Shown here piece after piece: positions 24,245-33,536 of a stretch of DNA of 64,000 nucleotides. The DNA is taken from NCBI RefSeq assembly GCF_019049245.1, contig NZ_JAGMUK010000221.1, positions 192,607 to 256,606 on the forward strand. The letters run 5' to 3'. Numbering within the stretch: position 1 is the stretch's first letter; each line of letters opens with the position of its first letter. The position numbers were made by a program, and so were the translations under genes. The stretch is from Streptomyces sp. AC555_RSS877. GTDB lineage: Bacteria > Actinomycetota > Actinomycetes > Streptomycetales > Streptomycetaceae. A model generated the notes under the pieces. The model had not been told where the DNA came from, searched no databases, and was given only the letters and a program-made list of their open reading frames with translations.

Positions 24245-26071
24245 ATGGGGCACTACAAGTCGAATCTCCGCGACATCGAGTTCAACCTCTTCGAGGTCCT
24301 CGGGCGCGACAAGCTGTACGGGACCGGTCCGTTCGAGGAGATGGACACCGAGACCGCCAAGAGCATCCTCGAGGAGATGACCCGCCTCTCGGAGAACGAG
24401 CTGGCGGAGTCCTTCACGGACGCCGACCGCAACCCGCCGGTCTTCGACCCGGAGACGAACACCGCGCCGGTCCCGCCGTCGTTCAAGAAGAGCTACAAGG
24501 CGTTCATGGAGTCGGAGTACTGGCGCCTCGGACTGCCCGAGGAGGTCGGCGGTACGACCGCTCCCCCGAGCCTGATCTGGGCGTACGCGGAGCTGATCCT
24601 CGGCGCCAACCCGGCCGTGTGGATGTACTCCTCCGGCCCGGCGTTCGCCGGCATCCTCTACGACGAGGGCAACGACGTACAGAAGAAGATCGCGCGGCTC
24701 GCCGTGGAGCGGACCTGGGGTTCGACCATGGTGCTCACCGAGCCCGACGCGGGCTCCGACGTGGGCGCCGGCCGTACCAAGGCGATCCCCCAGGACGACG
24801 GCTCCTGGCACATCGAGGGCGTGAAGCGCTTCATCACGTCCGGTGAGCACGACATGGAGGAGAACATCCTCCACTACGTCCTCGCCCGCCCCGAGGGCCA
24901 CGGCCCGGGCACCAAGGGCCTGTCCCTGTTCCTCGTCCCGAAGTACCACTTCGACGTCGAGACCGGCGAGCTGGGCGAGCGCAACGGCGTGTACGCGACG
25001 AACGTCGAGCACAAGATGGGCCTGAAGGCCTCCAACACCTGCGAGATGACCTTCGGCGACCGGCACCCCGCCAAGGGCTGGCTGATCGGCGACAAGCACG
25101 ACGGCATCCGCCAGATGTTCATGATCATCGAGGCCGCGCGGATGATGGTCGGCACGAAGGCGATCTCCACGCTGTCGACCGGCTACCTGAACGCGCTGGA
25201 GTACGCCAAGGAGCGCGTCCAGGGCCCCGACCTCGCCAACTTCATGGACAAGACCGCGCCCAAGGTCACCATCACGCACCACCCGGACGTCCGCCGCTCG
25301 CTGATCACGCAGAAGGCGTACGCGGAGGGCATGCGCGCCCTGGTCCTCTACACGGCGTCGGTGCAGGACACCATCGTGGTCAAGAAGGCGAACGGCGAGG
25401 ACGCCTCGGCCGAGGAAGCCCTCAACGACCTGCTCCTGCCCATCGTCAAGGGCTACGGCTCCGAGAAGGGCTACGAGCAGCTCGCCCAGTCCCTGCAGAC
25501 CTTCGGGGGCTCCGGCTTCCTGCAGGAGTACCCGATCGAGCAGTACATCCGCGACGCCAAGATCGACACCCTGTACGAGGGCACGACCGCGATCCAGGGC
25601 CAGGACTTCTTCTTCCGGAAGATCGTCCGCAACCAGGGCGCGGCGCTGAACTCCCTCGCCGAGGACATCAAGAAGTTCCTGGCGCTCGGCACCGGCGGCG
25701 AGGCCCTGTCCGGCGCCCGTGAGCACCTCGCCAAGGCGGCCGTGGAGCTGGAGGCGATCGTCGGCCTGATGCTTACGGACCTCGCGGCCACCGAGCAGGA
25801 CGTCAAGAACATCTACAAGGTGGGCCTGAACACCACCCGCCTGCTCATGGCCTCCGGTGACGTGGTCGTCGGCTACCTGCTCCTCAAGGGCGCCGCGATC
25901 GCCGCCGAGAAGCTGGAGACGGCCTCCTCCAAGGACGTGCCCTTCTACACCGGCAAGATCGCGGCGGCGAAGTTCTTCGCGGCCAACGTCCTGCCGGGCG
26001 TCACCCTGGCCCGCAAGGTCGCCGAGGGAGTGGAGCTGGACCTGATGGACCTGGACGAGGCCGCGTTCTAG
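24245..26071 (+). CDS. Acyl-CoA dehydrogenase family flavoenzyme, long form
   Basis: The 608-residue protein is longer than classical acyl-CoA dehydrogenases because it has an N-terminal extension ([20 protein letters not shown]) and a C-terminal helical domain, as in the FadE5-like family. Recognisable parts are the [13 protein letters not shown] flavin-loop motif, [19 protein letters not shown] and the catalytic-Glu segment [13 protein letters not shown]. The expected reaction is FAD-dependent alpha,beta-dehydrogenation of acyl-CoA for electron-transfer flavoprotein. ATG 24245 is preferred; the longer reading runs through the promoter. A 16-bp hairpin terminates it. Confidence 0.93.
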   Translation: MGHYKSNLRDIEFNLFEVLGRDKLYGTGPFEEMDTETAKSILEEMTRLSENELAESFTDADRNPPVFDPETNTAPVPPSFKKSYKAFMESEYWRLGLPEEVGGTTAPPSLIWAYAELILGANPAVWMYSSGPAFAGILYDEGNDVQKKIARLAVERTWGSTMVLTEPDAGSDVGAGRTKAIPQDDGSWHIEGVKRFITSGEHDMEENILHYVLARPEGHGPGTKGLSLFLVPKYHFDVETGELGERNGVYATNVEHKMGLKASNTCEMTFGDRHPAKGWLIGDKHDGIRQMFMIIEAARMMVGTKAISTLSTGYLNALEYAKERVQGPDLANFMDKTAPKVTITHHPDVRRSLITQKAYAEGMRALVLYTASVQDTIVVKKANGEDASAEEALNDLLLPIVKGYGSEKGYEQLAQSLQTFGGSGFLQEYPIEQYIRDAKIDTLYEGTTAIQGQDFFFRKIVRNQGAALNSLAEDIKKFLALGTGGEALSGAREHLAKAAVELEAIVGLMLTDLAATEQDVKNIYKVGLNTTRLLMASGDVVVGYLLLKGAAIAAEKLETASSKDVPFYTGKIAAAKFFAANVLPGVTLARKVAEGVELDLMDLDEAAF

Positions 26072-26110
26072 GACACATCAGACCAGCCGCCCGGACCTCC
26101 ACACCGTCCT

Positions 26111-26151
26111 TACGAGGGCCCGCTCCGCATCGCCGGGAGCGGGCCCTCGTA
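26111..26151. terminator. Terminator of the acyl-CoA dehydrogenase gene
   Basis: Perfect 16-bp stem (26111-26126 with 26136-26151), loop of 9 bases. Confidence 0.85.
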
Positions 26152-26170
26152 CGTCGTTAAGGTGAACCCC

Positions 26171-27466
26171 ATGAGCGCACCCTCCCGCTTCGACCGCGGC
26201 CACACCGACGACCTCATGACCTTCCTGGCGGCGAGCCCCTCGCCGTACCACGCGGTGGCCAACGCGGCCGAGCGCCTGGAGAAGGTGGGATTCCGACAGG
26301 TCGCGGAGACGGACGCGTGGGACGGGACGACCGGCGGCCGGTACGTGCTGCGCGGCGGGGCGATCGTGGCCTGGCACGTGCCCGAGGGCGCCCAGCCGCA
26401 CACCCCCTTCCGGATCGTCGGCGCCCACACGGACTCGCCGAACCTGCGGGTCAAGCCGCGGCCCGACACGGGGGCGCACGGGTGGCGGCAGGTGGCTGTG
26501 GAGATCTACGGCGGGCCGCTGCTGAACTCCTGGCTGGACCGCGATCTGGGCCTGGCGGGCCGGCTGACCCTGCGGGACGGTTCGACGCGGCTGGTGAACG
26601 TCGACCGGCCGCTGCTGCGGGTGCCCCAACTCGCCATCCACCTGGACCGTTCGGTGTCGGCGGAGGGCCTCAAGCTCGACAAGCAGCGGCACCTGCAGCC
26701 CATCTGGGGGCTGGGCGGCGACGTCCGGGACGGCGATCTCATCGCCTTCCTGGAGGAGGAAGCCGGGATCGGCGCGGGTGAGGTCACCGGCTGGGACCTG
26801 ATGACGCACTCCGTGGAGCCGCCGGCCCACCTGGGCCGGGACGGCGAGCTGGTCGCCGGGCCGCGCATGGACAACCTGCTGTCCGTGCACTCCGGGGTGG
26901 CCGCGCTGGCCGCCCTCGCCGGCGGCGGCGACCTGCCGTACATCCCGGTGCTCGCCGCCTTCGACCACGAGGAGAACGGTTCGCAGTCGGACACGGGCGC
27001 GGACGGGCCGCTGCTCGGGAGCGTGCTGGAGCGTTCGGTGTTCGCGCGCGGCGGGTCCTACGAGGACCGTGCCAGAGCCTTCGCGGGGACCGTCTGTCTG
27101 TCCTCCGACACGGGCCACGCGGTCCACCCCAACTACGCGGAGCGGCACGACCCGACGCACCACCCGCGCGTCAACGGCGGCCCGATCCTGAAGGTCAACG
27201 TCAACAACCGCTACGCCACGGACGGTTCGGGGCGTGCGCTGTTCGCCGCCGCCTGCGAGAAGGCGGACGTGCCCTTCCAGACCTTCGTCTCCAACAACTC
27301 CATGCCGTGCGGCACGACGATCGGCCCGATCACCGCGGCCCGCCACGGCATCACGACCGTCGACATCGGTGTGGCGATCCTGTCCATGCACAGCGCACGG
27401 GAGTTGTGCGGCGCGGACGACCCGCATCTGCTGGCGAACGCGCTGGTGGCGTTCCTGGCGGGGTAG
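26171..27466 (+). CDS. apeB: M18 family aminopeptidase (aspartyl aminopeptidase-like)
   Basis: Zinc metallopeptidase of 431 residues. Family motifs in order: VGAHTDSPNLRVKPRPD (metal His/Asp), GPRMDNLLSVHSG (bridging Asp), FDHEENGSQSDTGADG (catalytic Glu pair), SSDTGHAVHPNYAERH and MHSARELCGADD (metal His). It removes N-terminal, usually acidic, residues from peptides in the cytoplasm. ATG 26171 was chosen because AAGGTG lies 6 bases before it; an in-frame GTG at 26162 would overlap that site. It follows the acyl-CoA dehydrogenase gene but is separated by a terminator. Confidence 0.95.
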   Translation: MSAPSRFDRGHTDDLMTFLAASPSPYHAVANAAERLEKVGFRQVAETDAWDGTTGGRYVLRGGAIVAWHVPEGAQPHTPFRIVGAHTDSPNLRVKPRPDTGAHGWRQVAVEIYGGPLLNSWLDRDLGLAGRLTLRDGSTRLVNVDRPLLRVPQLAIHLDRSVSAEGLKLDKQRHLQPIWGLGGDVRDGDLIAFLEEEAGIGAGEVTGWDLMTHSVEPPAHLGRDGELVAGPRMDNLLSVHSGVAALAALAGGGDLPYIPVLAAFDHEENGSQSDTGADGPLLGSVLERSVFARGGSYEDRARAFAGTVCLSSDTGHAVHPNYAERHDPTHHPRVNGGPILKVNVNNRYATDGSGRALFAAACEKADVPFQTFVSNNSMPCGTTIGPITAARHGITTVDIGVAILSMHSARELCGADDPHLLANALVAFLAG

Positions 27467-27565
27467 CTTCCGAGCTCGAACGGTTCCCTGCGGCATGGGG
27501 GTTGACAGACGGGGTACCCGCAGTTCCGGACCGGATCGACCGGACCGGACAGGGAGGCGACACTC

Positions 27566-27817
27566 ATGGGCCTCGGCGGGTGCATCATCCTCATCGCCGT
27601 GGGCGCCATCCTCACGTTCGCGACCGACTGGGACATGCAAGGGGTCAACCTCGACCTCGTCGGCATCATCCTGATGGTCGTCGGACTGATCGGCGTCAGC
27701 ACCTTCAGCAGCATCGCGCGGCGCAGGCGCGTCGTGATGCCGCCCAACACGCCGGTCGTCGAAGAGGAACGGCCCCACAGCAGGCGGAACGGATACAGCG
27801 ACGGCTACGGCGTCTGA
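27566..27817 (+). CDS. DUF6458-type small membrane protein
   Basis: The 83-residue protein has two hydrophobic helices (about 4-19, GCIILIAVGAILTFAT, and 30-50, VGIILMVVGLIGVSTFSSI) separated by a conserved DWDMQGVNLDL loop, then a basic cytoplasmic tail. This matches the small actinobacterial DUF6458 family, function unknown. A GGGAGG site precedes the ATG. Stands alone. Confidence 0.85.
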   Translation: MGLGGCIILIAVGAILTFATDWDMQGVNLDLVGIILMVVGLIGVSTFSSIARRRRVVMPPNTPVVEEERPHSRRNGYSDGYGV

Positions 27818-28054
27818 CCGGCAGGCTGCATGACGCATCGGCAGGTAGCCCCGATAAAACCCCAATCGGGGCACAGGCACTGCAGCGGCACAGGACCCCC
27901 GGAGCGGTATGCACAGGGCATGCGGAGACAACCTTGAGCATTTCGTAACCGGGGGCATCTTGTGCGCTTGTGTGAATATCGTGAAGAGTGGAGTCTCTGA
28001 GGCCCGGGGGGATGCAGTGCCGGGCCGTTGCACCAGTACCTCGGGGGGCTCCAC

Positions 28055-29218
28055 GTGCTCGACCTCGCTGCCCCGGCGTCCGCTCCGGCACACGATCCGC
28101 GGCAGCGGATCTCCGGCCGCCATGCCGCTCGCCGCGCGCACGCCGCCCCCGAGAACCCCGGCCCCGTACCGCGCGTCGCGGCACTGATACCGGCCCACAA
28201 CGAGCAGGACCGCATCGCGGCCGCCATCCAGGGCCTGTGGAACCAGACCCGGCCCCCGGACCTCGTCGTGGTCATCGCCGACAACTGCACCGACGACACC
28301 GCCCTCGTCGCCGCGTCCCTCGGCGCCCAGGTCTTCCACACGCAGGGCAACACCCACAAGAAGGCCGGCGCCCTCAACCAGGCCATCGCCTGGATGCTGC
28401 CGCACCTGGACGACCGCGACCTGCTGCTCGTGCAGGACGCCGACACCGTGCTCAACCCGTGGTTCGCCGAGACCGCCCTCGCCACCTTCAACCGCAGGGT
28501 CGGCGCCATCGGCGGCGTCTTCTACGGCGAGGAGGGCGGCGGCTTCCTCGGCCTGCTCCAGCGCATGGAGTTCCACCGCTACGCCTGGGAACTGGAGCGC
28601 ACCGGCGGCAAGGCGCAGGTCCTCACCGGCACCGGCACCATGTTCCGCGCCCGGGTCCTGCGCGAGGTGCGCGCCGCCCGCCGCGACGGTGTGATCGGCG
28701 GCGGCACCAGCTACTACAGCCTCGCCTCGCTCACCGAGGACGACGAGATGACCAAGGCGGTCAAGACCCTCGGCTACCGGGCCATGTCCCCGGCCGGCTG
28801 CGCGGTCACCACCGAGGTCATGCCCACCCTGGGCAAGTTGTGGCACCAGCGGCTGCGCTGGCAGCGCGGCGCCCTGGAGAACCTGCGCGACTACGGCTGG
28901 ACCCGGGTCACCGCCCGCTACTTCGCCCAGCAGTTCCTGATGGGCTTCGGCGCGCTGTCCTTCCTCGTCTACATCACCTTCATGATCACGTACACGACGC
29001 TGTACGGCTGGCCCGGCTTCTCTCCGTTCTGGACCGCGATCGGCCTGCTCTTCATGGTCGAGAAGACCGTCTCGGTGCGCCGGGCAGGTCCCCGTGCCGT
29101 CCTGGTCGCGGCGCTGATGATCCCGGAGATGTTCTACGACCTGTTCCAGCACGCCATCTACTTCACGTCGCTGTGGGGCCTGTTGCGCCGCAGCGAGGAG
29201 AAGTGGGTGGCCACGTGA
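28055..29218 (+). CDS. Membrane glycosyltransferase family 2 (processive type)
   Basis: The 387-residue enzyme has a cytoplasmic GT-A domain followed by C-terminal membrane helices (from about residue 300). Catalytic motifs are present: AALIPAHNEQ, ADNCTDDTA, the metal-binding DADTVLNPW (DxD), the LTEDDEMTKA general-base ED segment and QRLRWQRGALEN (Q/RxxRW), as in cellulose, chitin and poly-GlcNAc synthases. It probably makes or extends an extracellular polysaccharide. GTG 28055 follows a G-rich site; TTG 28028 is an alternative. There is no N-terminal helix, unlike BcsA. A 54-residue membrane peptide gene follows immediately. Confidence 0.88.
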   Translation: MLDLAAPASAPAHDPRQRISGRHAARRAHAAPENPGPVPRVAALIPAHNEQDRIAAAIQGLWNQTRPPDLVVVIADNCTDDTALVAASLGAQVFHTQGNTHKKAGALNQAIAWMLPHLDDRDLLLVQDADTVLNPWFAETALATFNRRVGAIGGVFYGEEGGGFLGLLQRMEFHRYAWELERTGGKAQVLTGTGTMFRARVLREVRAARRDGVIGGGTSYYSLASLTEDDEMTKAVKTLGYRAMSPAGCAVTTEVMPTLGKLWHQRLRWQRGALENLRDYGWTRVTARYFAQQFLMGFGALSFLVYITFMITYTTLYGWPGFSPFWTAIGLLFMVEKTVSVRRAGPRAVLVAALMIPEMFYDLFQHAIYFTSLWGLLRRSEEKWVAT

Positions 29219-29263
29219 ACCGCCCCCCACGGACCACCGCACCACACCACTAGGAGAACGACC

Positions 29264-29428
29264 ATGTACGGAAGAGTGATAGGCGTCGGTTCCACCGGTG
29301 CCGGCGGCGCCACCCTGGCCGCCACCGGCCTGTGGGTGAACAGCATGGCGCTGATGGTCACGGCCACCACGCTGGTGGCCGCGGGCGTGGCCCTGTACAA
29401 GCTGGCACCGCGCCCGCGCCGCCGCTGA
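29264..29428 (+). CDS. Small membrane protein, 54 aa, next to the GT2 gene
   Basis: Short gene with an AGGAGA site and ATG 29264. It encodes MYGRVIGVGSTGAGGATLA, then a hydrophobic helix (about 28-46, MALMVTATTLVAAGVALY) and a basic tail ending RPRRR. The first half is Gly/Ala-rich and may form a second short helix. It starts 45 bases after the glycosyltransferase stop on the same strand, so it is probably co-transcribed and may be an accessory to polysaccharide export or synthase assembly. No family was recognised. Confidence 0.7.
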   Translation: MYGRVIGVGSTGAGGATLAATGLWVNSMALMVTATTLVAAGVALYKLAPRPRRR

Positions 29429-29529
29429 CCACGACGACGGGGCCCAGGAGGCGTCCGGCCCGGCGAGCACGAGGGGCAGACGATCCGCCACGCCCTCGGT
29501 GAGGCGGACCGGGACGCCCCAGTTTTGCT

Positions 29530-29566
29530 GCGAGGGTGCGGGAGAGATCACTTCCCGCACCCTCGC
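29530..29566. terminator. Convergent hairpin terminator
   Basis: Perfect 14-bp stem (29530-29543 with 29553-29566) followed by CTTTG, between the GT2 operon and the convergent cupin gene. Confidence 0.85.
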
Positions 29567-29594
29567 CTTTGAGCCTGCCACCGAGCACCGACAG

Positions 29595-29987
29595 TCACGT
29601 CAGCGCGTGGCCCGTGGTCACGTCCACGTGGTCCGGTACGTCGTCGTGACGGTCGCCGACGGTGAGGGTGCCGGTGGGTTCGAGGACGAGGATCGCCGTC
29701 GGCCGCGGGGCGTAGGGCTTGTGTTCGGTGCCGCGCGGGACCGTGAAGACCGAGTCCTTGGGGAGGACGACCGTGCGCTCGCCGTCCGTCTCCCGCAGGG
29801 CGATGTGCAGTTCGCCGTCCAGGACCAGGAAGAACTCGTCGGTGTGGTCGTGGACGTGCCACACGTGCTCGCCCTCGACCTTGGCGATGCGTACGTCGTA
29901 GTCGTTGACGGCGGTGACGATGCGGGGGCTCCACAGGTCGGCGAACGACGCGAGGGCCTGGGGAAGGGAGACGGGTTCGCTGCTCAT
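29595..29987 (-). CDS. Cupin domain protein
   Basis: The 130-residue single cupin has the first cupin motif as GEHVWHVHDHTDEFFLVLDG (metal-binding His/His/Glu) and the second as PKDSVFTVPRGTEHKPYA. Small cupins of this type include isomerases and sugar- or auxin-binding-like proteins; function is not predictable. It is divergent from the GlxA-type regulator gene, whose start is 53 bases away, so the pair may be functionally linked. Confidence 0.85.
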   Translation of the reverse strand: MSSEPVSLPQALASFADLWSPRIVTAVNDYDVRIAKVEGEHVWHVHDHTDEFFLVLDGELHIALRETDGERTVVLPKDSVFTVPRGTEHKPYAPRPTAILVLEPTGTLTVGDRHDDVPDHVDVTTGHALT

Positions 29988-30039
29988 GGGGTCATGGTGC
30001 GGGGTGCCCGGGCCGCCGTACGAGTGCTAGAAATCGCAC

Positions 30040-31029
30040 ATGCCGCAAGGATCCTCTCAGCCGCACACAGTGGTTCTGCTCGTGGACGAGAACTCCAACC
30101 CGTTCGAAATGAGCTGCGCCATCGAGATCTTCGGGCTGCGGCGACCGGAACTGGGCCGGGAGCTGTACGACTTCCGGCTGTGCGCCGCCGAGCCCGCGAC
30201 CCGTATGCGGGACGGGTTCTTCACGCTCACCGGGGTCGCCGGGCTGGAAGCGGCCGAAGAGGCGGACACCCTGATCGTGCCGAACCGGCCCGACACCAAC
30301 GCCCCGCGGTCCCCGCGCGTCCTGGACGTCGTGCGCCGGGCACACGCGCGTGGCGCCCGGCTCGTCGGCTTCTGCTCCGGGGCGTTCACGATCGCGCAGG
30401 CCGGGCTGCTGGACGGTCGCCGGGCCGCCTGCCACTGGATGTGGGCGGACTCCTTCCGGACACGCTTCCCGCGCGTACACCTGGAGTCTGACGTCCTGTT
30501 CGTCGACGACGGCGACATCCTCACCGCGTCGGGCAGCGCCTCGGCCCTCGACCTGGGCCTGCATGTCGTACGGCGCGACCACGGTGCCGAGGTCGCCAAC
30601 CACGTCTCCCGGCGCCTCGTGTTCGCCGCGCACCGGGACGGCGGGCAGCGGCAGTTCGTGGAGCGGCCGGTGCCCGCGGTGCCGGACGAGTCGCTGGGGC
30701 CGCTGCTGGCCTGGGCGCAGGAGCGGCTGGGGGAGCCACTGACGGTGGCCGGCCTGGCGGCGCGGGCGGCGGTGTCGCCGGCGACCCTGCACCGGCGCTT
30801 CCGCGCGCAGCTGGGGACGACCCCGCTGGCCTGGCTGACGGGGGAGCGGGTGGCGCTCGCGTGCCGGCTGATCGAGCGCGGGGAGGAACGGCTGGACGTG
30901 GTGGCGGCCCGCAGCGGGCTGGGGACGGCCGCGAACCTCCGCGCGCGCGTGCGGCGCGAGACCGGACTCAGCCCGTCGGCCTATCGGCGGCGTTTCGGAC
31001 CGGGCGGCGGGGAAGCCCTGGTGTCATGA
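30040..31029 (+). CDS. GlxA family transcriptional regulator (DJ-1/PfpI plus AraC helix-turn-helix)
   Basis: The 329-residue protein has an N-terminal class I glutamine amidotransferase-like (DJ-1/PfpI) domain (about 1-190, with LVGFCSGAFTIAQAGLLDGR containing the nucleophile-elbow Cys) and a C-terminal AraC-type DNA-binding domain (about 225-325: LTVAGLAARAAVSPATLHRR and LDVVAARSGLGTAANLRARV). It is likely a ligand-responsive activator or repressor, perhaps of the divergent cupin gene. TAGAAA lies about 7 bases before the ATG with no ribosome binding site, so the transcript may be leaderless. It overlaps the next gene (ATGA). Confidence 0.93.
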   Translation: MPQGSSQPHTVVLLVDENSNPFEMSCAIEIFGLRRPELGRELYDFRLCAAEPATRMRDGFFTLTGVAGLEAAEEADTLIVPNRPDTNAPRSPRVLDVVRRAHARGARLVGFCSGAFTIAQAGLLDGRRAACHWMWADSFRTRFPRVHLESDVLFVDDGDILTASGSASALDLGLHVVRRDHGAEVANHVSRRLVFAAHRDGGQRQFVERPVPAVPDESLGPLLAWAQERLGEPLTVAGLAARAAVSPATLHRRFRAQLGTTPLAWLTGERVALACRLIERGEERLDVVAARSGLGTAANLRARVRRETGLSPSAYRRRFGPGGGEALVS

Positions 31030-31520
31030 GATTCCTCGTACGCGACCGGATCCTCGGCATCGGTGACGACTACTGGATCGAGGACGACCACGGCAACAGG
31101 GTGTTCCTCGTCGACGGCAAGGCGATGCGCCTGCGGGACACCTTCGAGCTGAAGGACACGCAGGGGCGCGTCCTCATCGACATCCGCCAGAAGATGTTCG
31201 CCGTGCGCGACACGATGGTGATCGAACGGGAGGGTGAACCGCTCGCCACGATCCGCCGCAAACGGCTCTCACTCCTGCGCAACCACTACCGTGTGGCCCT
31301 GGCCGACGGCAGCACCGAACTCGACGTCAGCGGCAAGATCCTCGACCGCGAGTTCGCCATCGAGTACGACGGCGGACTGCTCGCCGTCGTCTCCCGCCGC
31401 TGGCTGCACGTGCGCGAGACATACGGAGTCGACGTCGTCCGGGAGGACGCGGACCCGGCGCTGCTGATCGCGGTGACGGTCTGCGTGATCCACCTGGCGG
31501 AGAAGGAGCGACGGGACTGA
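31026..31520 (+). CDS. LURP-one-related (tubby-like) family protein
   Basis: The 164-residue protein shows the LURP-one/Tubby-C-like beta-barrel pattern: LVRDRILGIGDDYWIEDDHG, FLVDGKAMRLRDTFELKD, IRQKMFAVRDTMVIE and a hydrophobic C-terminal helix (PALLIAVTVCVIHLA). Such bacterial proteins are thought to bind membrane or phospholipid, but no function is proven. The ATGA overlap with the GlxA-type regulator indicates translational coupling. Its last codons and stop are duplicated downstream (31544-31577). Confidence 0.88.
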   Translation: MRFLVRDRILGIGDDYWIEDDHGNRVFLVDGKAMRLRDTFELKDTQGRVLIDIRQKMFAVRDTMVIEREGEPLATIRRKRLSLLRNHYRVALADGSTELDVSGKILDREFAIEYDGGLLAVVSRRWLHVRETYGVDVVREDADPALLIAVTVCVIHLAEKERRD

Positions 31521-31577
31521 ACCCCAGCCCGTCCGGCGCCTGTGGAGCGACGGGGACTGAACCCAGCCCGTCCGGCG
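31505..31577. repeat. Duplicated gene 3' end, 34-bp unit, period about 39 bp
   Basis: 31505-31538 spans the last codons and TGA of the LURP-one gene. 31544-31577 repeats it with one base gained and one lost. Both copies end in AGCCCGTCCGGCG, the start of the dispersed repeat below. Confidence 0.85.
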
Positions 31578-31655
31578 TTTGAGGACGAGGCCGTTCAGGC
31601 CGAAGCGGGGGTCTGGGGGCGGCAGCCCCCAGGGACGGGACGGGAAGGGGCGGCG
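31565..31655. repeat. Streptomyces dispersed intergenic repeat (CAGCCCGTCCGGCGTTTGAG type)
   Basis: The sequence running CCGTCCGGCGTTTGAGGACG, a GGCCGTTCAGGCC hairpin, then a CTGGGGGC/GCCCCCAG hairpin (31613-31620 with 31625-31632) is a family seen, from memory, after genes in many Streptomyces genomes. It probably works as a terminator for both convergent genes. Confidence 0.7.
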
Positions 31656-31704
31656 GGGGCGAAGAAACCCTGGTGGAAACCCTGCGCGCGGCTCCAGGCC
31701 ACCT

Positions 31705-32499
31705 TCACCGACGCGGCGCCGCCACCCCGAGTACCCGGTCCCTGAGCGCCGGGAACTGCTCGCGGGTCGTCGTGACCTTCTCCGGGGCGAACTCCACCGT
31801 GAGGACCTCCTCGTCGGCGCCTGCCTCGGCCAGCACCTCGCCCCACGGATCGACCACGATCGAGTGACCGGCCTGCGGAACCCCGGCGTGCGTCCCGGCC
31901 GTTCCACACGCGAGCACGAACGCCTGGTTCTCGACCGCCCGCGCCTGGGCCAGCAGCGTCCAGTGCGCCCGGCGGCGCTCCGGCCAGCCCGCCGGGACGA
32001 CAAGGGTCTGGGCACCGGCATCGACGAGACCGCGGAAGAGTTCGGGGAAACGGAGGTCGTAGCAGGTCGCAACCCCGACGGTCGTGTCGGGCAGACGCAC
32101 CGTCACCAGGTCCTCGCCCGCACCCATCAGCACGGCCTCGCCCTTGTCGAAGCCGAAGCGGTGGATCTTGCGGTAGGACGCGGCCAGGTCGCCGGAGGGA
32201 GAGAAGACGAGCGAGGTGTTGTAGAGCGTCCCGTCCGGGGCGCGCTCCGGAATCGAACCGGCGTGCAGCCACACGCGCGTGTCACTCGCGGCCTTCGCCA
32301 TGGCCTCGTACGTCGGCCCCTGAAGCGGTTCGGACTCCCGCCCGAACTCCTCGAACGCGAACGCCCCGGTGGTCCACAACTCGGGCAGTACGACGAGGTC
32401 GGCGCCACCTTGATCGCGTACCAGGGAGGCCACGCGCAGCCGCCGGGAAGCGACCGATTCGCCCTCGTCCACGGCGATCTGGATCAAAGAGGCGCGCAC
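31705..32499 (-). CDS. Carbon-nitrogen hydrolase (nitrilase superfamily)
   Basis: The 264-residue enzyme has the full nitrilase Glu-Lys-Cys triad: Glu in VVLPELWTTG, Lys in YRKIHRFGFD and Cys in VATCYDLRFPELFRG. Length and motifs suit omega-amidase, Nit1/Nit2 or deaminated-glutathione amidase types, which clean up damaged metabolites; the precise substrate is open. GTG 32499 starts MRASLIQIAVDEG, the typical family beginning; the ORF extends 67 residues further upstream without homology. Divergent from the maleylpyruvate isomerase family gene. Confidence 0.9.
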   Translation of the reverse strand: MRASLIQIAVDEGESVASRRLRVASLVRDQGGADLVVLPELWTTGAFAFEEFGRESEPLQGPTYEAMAKAASDTRVWLHAGSIPERAPDGTLYNTSLVFSPSGDLAASYRKIHRFGFDKGEAVLMGAGEDLVTVRLPDTTVGVATCYDLRFPELFRGLVDAGAQTLVVPAGWPERRRAHWTLLAQARAVENQAFVLACGTAGTHAGVPQAGHSIVVDPWGEVLAEAGADEEVLTVEFAPEKVTTTREQFPALRDRVLGVAAPRR

Positions 32500-32683
32500 A
32501 CTACCACCGTCCTGGCATTCGAGCCGTCCACACGGGCCTACGATCGTCACACGAAAGCACTGCCGGGGTGCCTCACAGCAGCGTAACTTAGCGTTCCAAG
32601 ACACCCGCCGACAGCCACCTCCCGCTGGCAACGCCGCCGACGCCACCACCGCCCGAGTACCGACCGCCGAGGGGTCCCGTTCC

Positions 32684-33508
32684 GTGAGTCTGCATCCCAC
32701 CCTCCAGCCCTACGCCGACGCCTGGACCCACTCCATCGAAGCGATATCCGAGCTGGTGTTGCCCCTGGTGGAGGGTGAGTGGAACCGCCGCACCCCGTGC
32801 CCGGGCTGGTCGGTCCGTGACGTCGTCTCCCATGTCATCGGCCTGGACTGCGAGATGCTCGGCGACCCGCGTCCCATCCACACGCTGCCGCGCGACCTGT
32901 TCCACGTCACCAACGAGCACCAGCGCTACATGGAGATGCAGGTCGACGTCCGCCGTCACCACACGGCGCCGGAGATGACCTCCGAGCTGGAGTACGTGAT
33001 CATCCGCCGCAACCGCCAGCTGCGCAACGAGTCGCGCGACCCCGGCCACAAGGTGCGCGGCCACGTCGGCACGGAACTCACCCTCGAAGAGTCCATGCGC
33101 GGCCACGCCTTCAACGTGTGGGTGCACGAGCAGGACCTGCGCGCCGCCCTCGGCCGCCCCGGCAACCTCGACTCCCCCGGCGCGCACATCGCCCGGGACG
33201 TGCTCCTCTCCGTCCTCCCGCGCATCGTGGCGGAGGACGCGGGCGCGCCCCGCAGTTCGGCGATCGTCTTCGACGTCCACGGGCCCATCGAGTTCCTGCG
33301 CACGATCCGCGTCGACATCCAGGGCCGCGGCACCCTTGAGACGGCTCCCGCCCTCGGCCCCGCCGCCACCCTCACCCTGGACTGGGAGACCTACGTCCGC
33401 CTCGCCTGCGGCCGCGTCACACCGGAGGCCGTCGCCGACCGGGTCAAGGCGGAGGGCGATCCGCAGCTCACCGGGGCGATTTTGCGGAACTTCGCGGTGA
33501 CGCCGTAG
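32684..33508 (+). CDS. Maleylpyruvate isomerase (mycothiol-dependent) family protein
   Basis: The 274-residue protein has a DinB-like four-helix N-terminus with the family signature WNRRTPCPGWSVRDVVSHVIG, whose His is a metal ligand, and an MDMPI C-terminal domain (about 180-270). Such enzymes use mycothiol, the actinobacterial thiol, for isomerase or S-transferase reactions; most paralogues are uncharacterised. GTG start at 32684. It is divergent from the nitrilase-like gene with 184 bases between. Confidence 0.88.
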   Translation: MSLHPTLQPYADAWTHSIEAISELVLPLVEGEWNRRTPCPGWSVRDVVSHVIGLDCEMLGDPRPIHTLPRDLFHVTNEHQRYMEMQVDVRRHHTAPEMTSELEYVIIRRNRQLRNESRDPGHKVRGHVGTELTLEESMRGHAFNVWVHEQDLRAALGRPGNLDSPGAHIARDVLLSVLPRIVAEDAGAPRSSAIVFDVHGPIEFLRTIRVDIQGRGTLETAPALGPAATLTLDWETYVRLACGRVTPEAVADRVKAEGDPQLTGAILRNFAVTP

Positions 33509-33536
33509 CGGGGGTGCCGCCAACCAGCCGGGTGCC

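Noticed and set aside
29200-29222. CACGTGAA near the GT2 stop as a parS
   Set aside because: Only the central eight bases match; the outer arms differ, so ParB binding is unlikely.
26078-29581. 1167-residue open frame on the - strand
   Set aside because: Runs opposite the M18 peptidase and GT2 genes, which have clear catalytic motifs. No ribosome binding site or domain.
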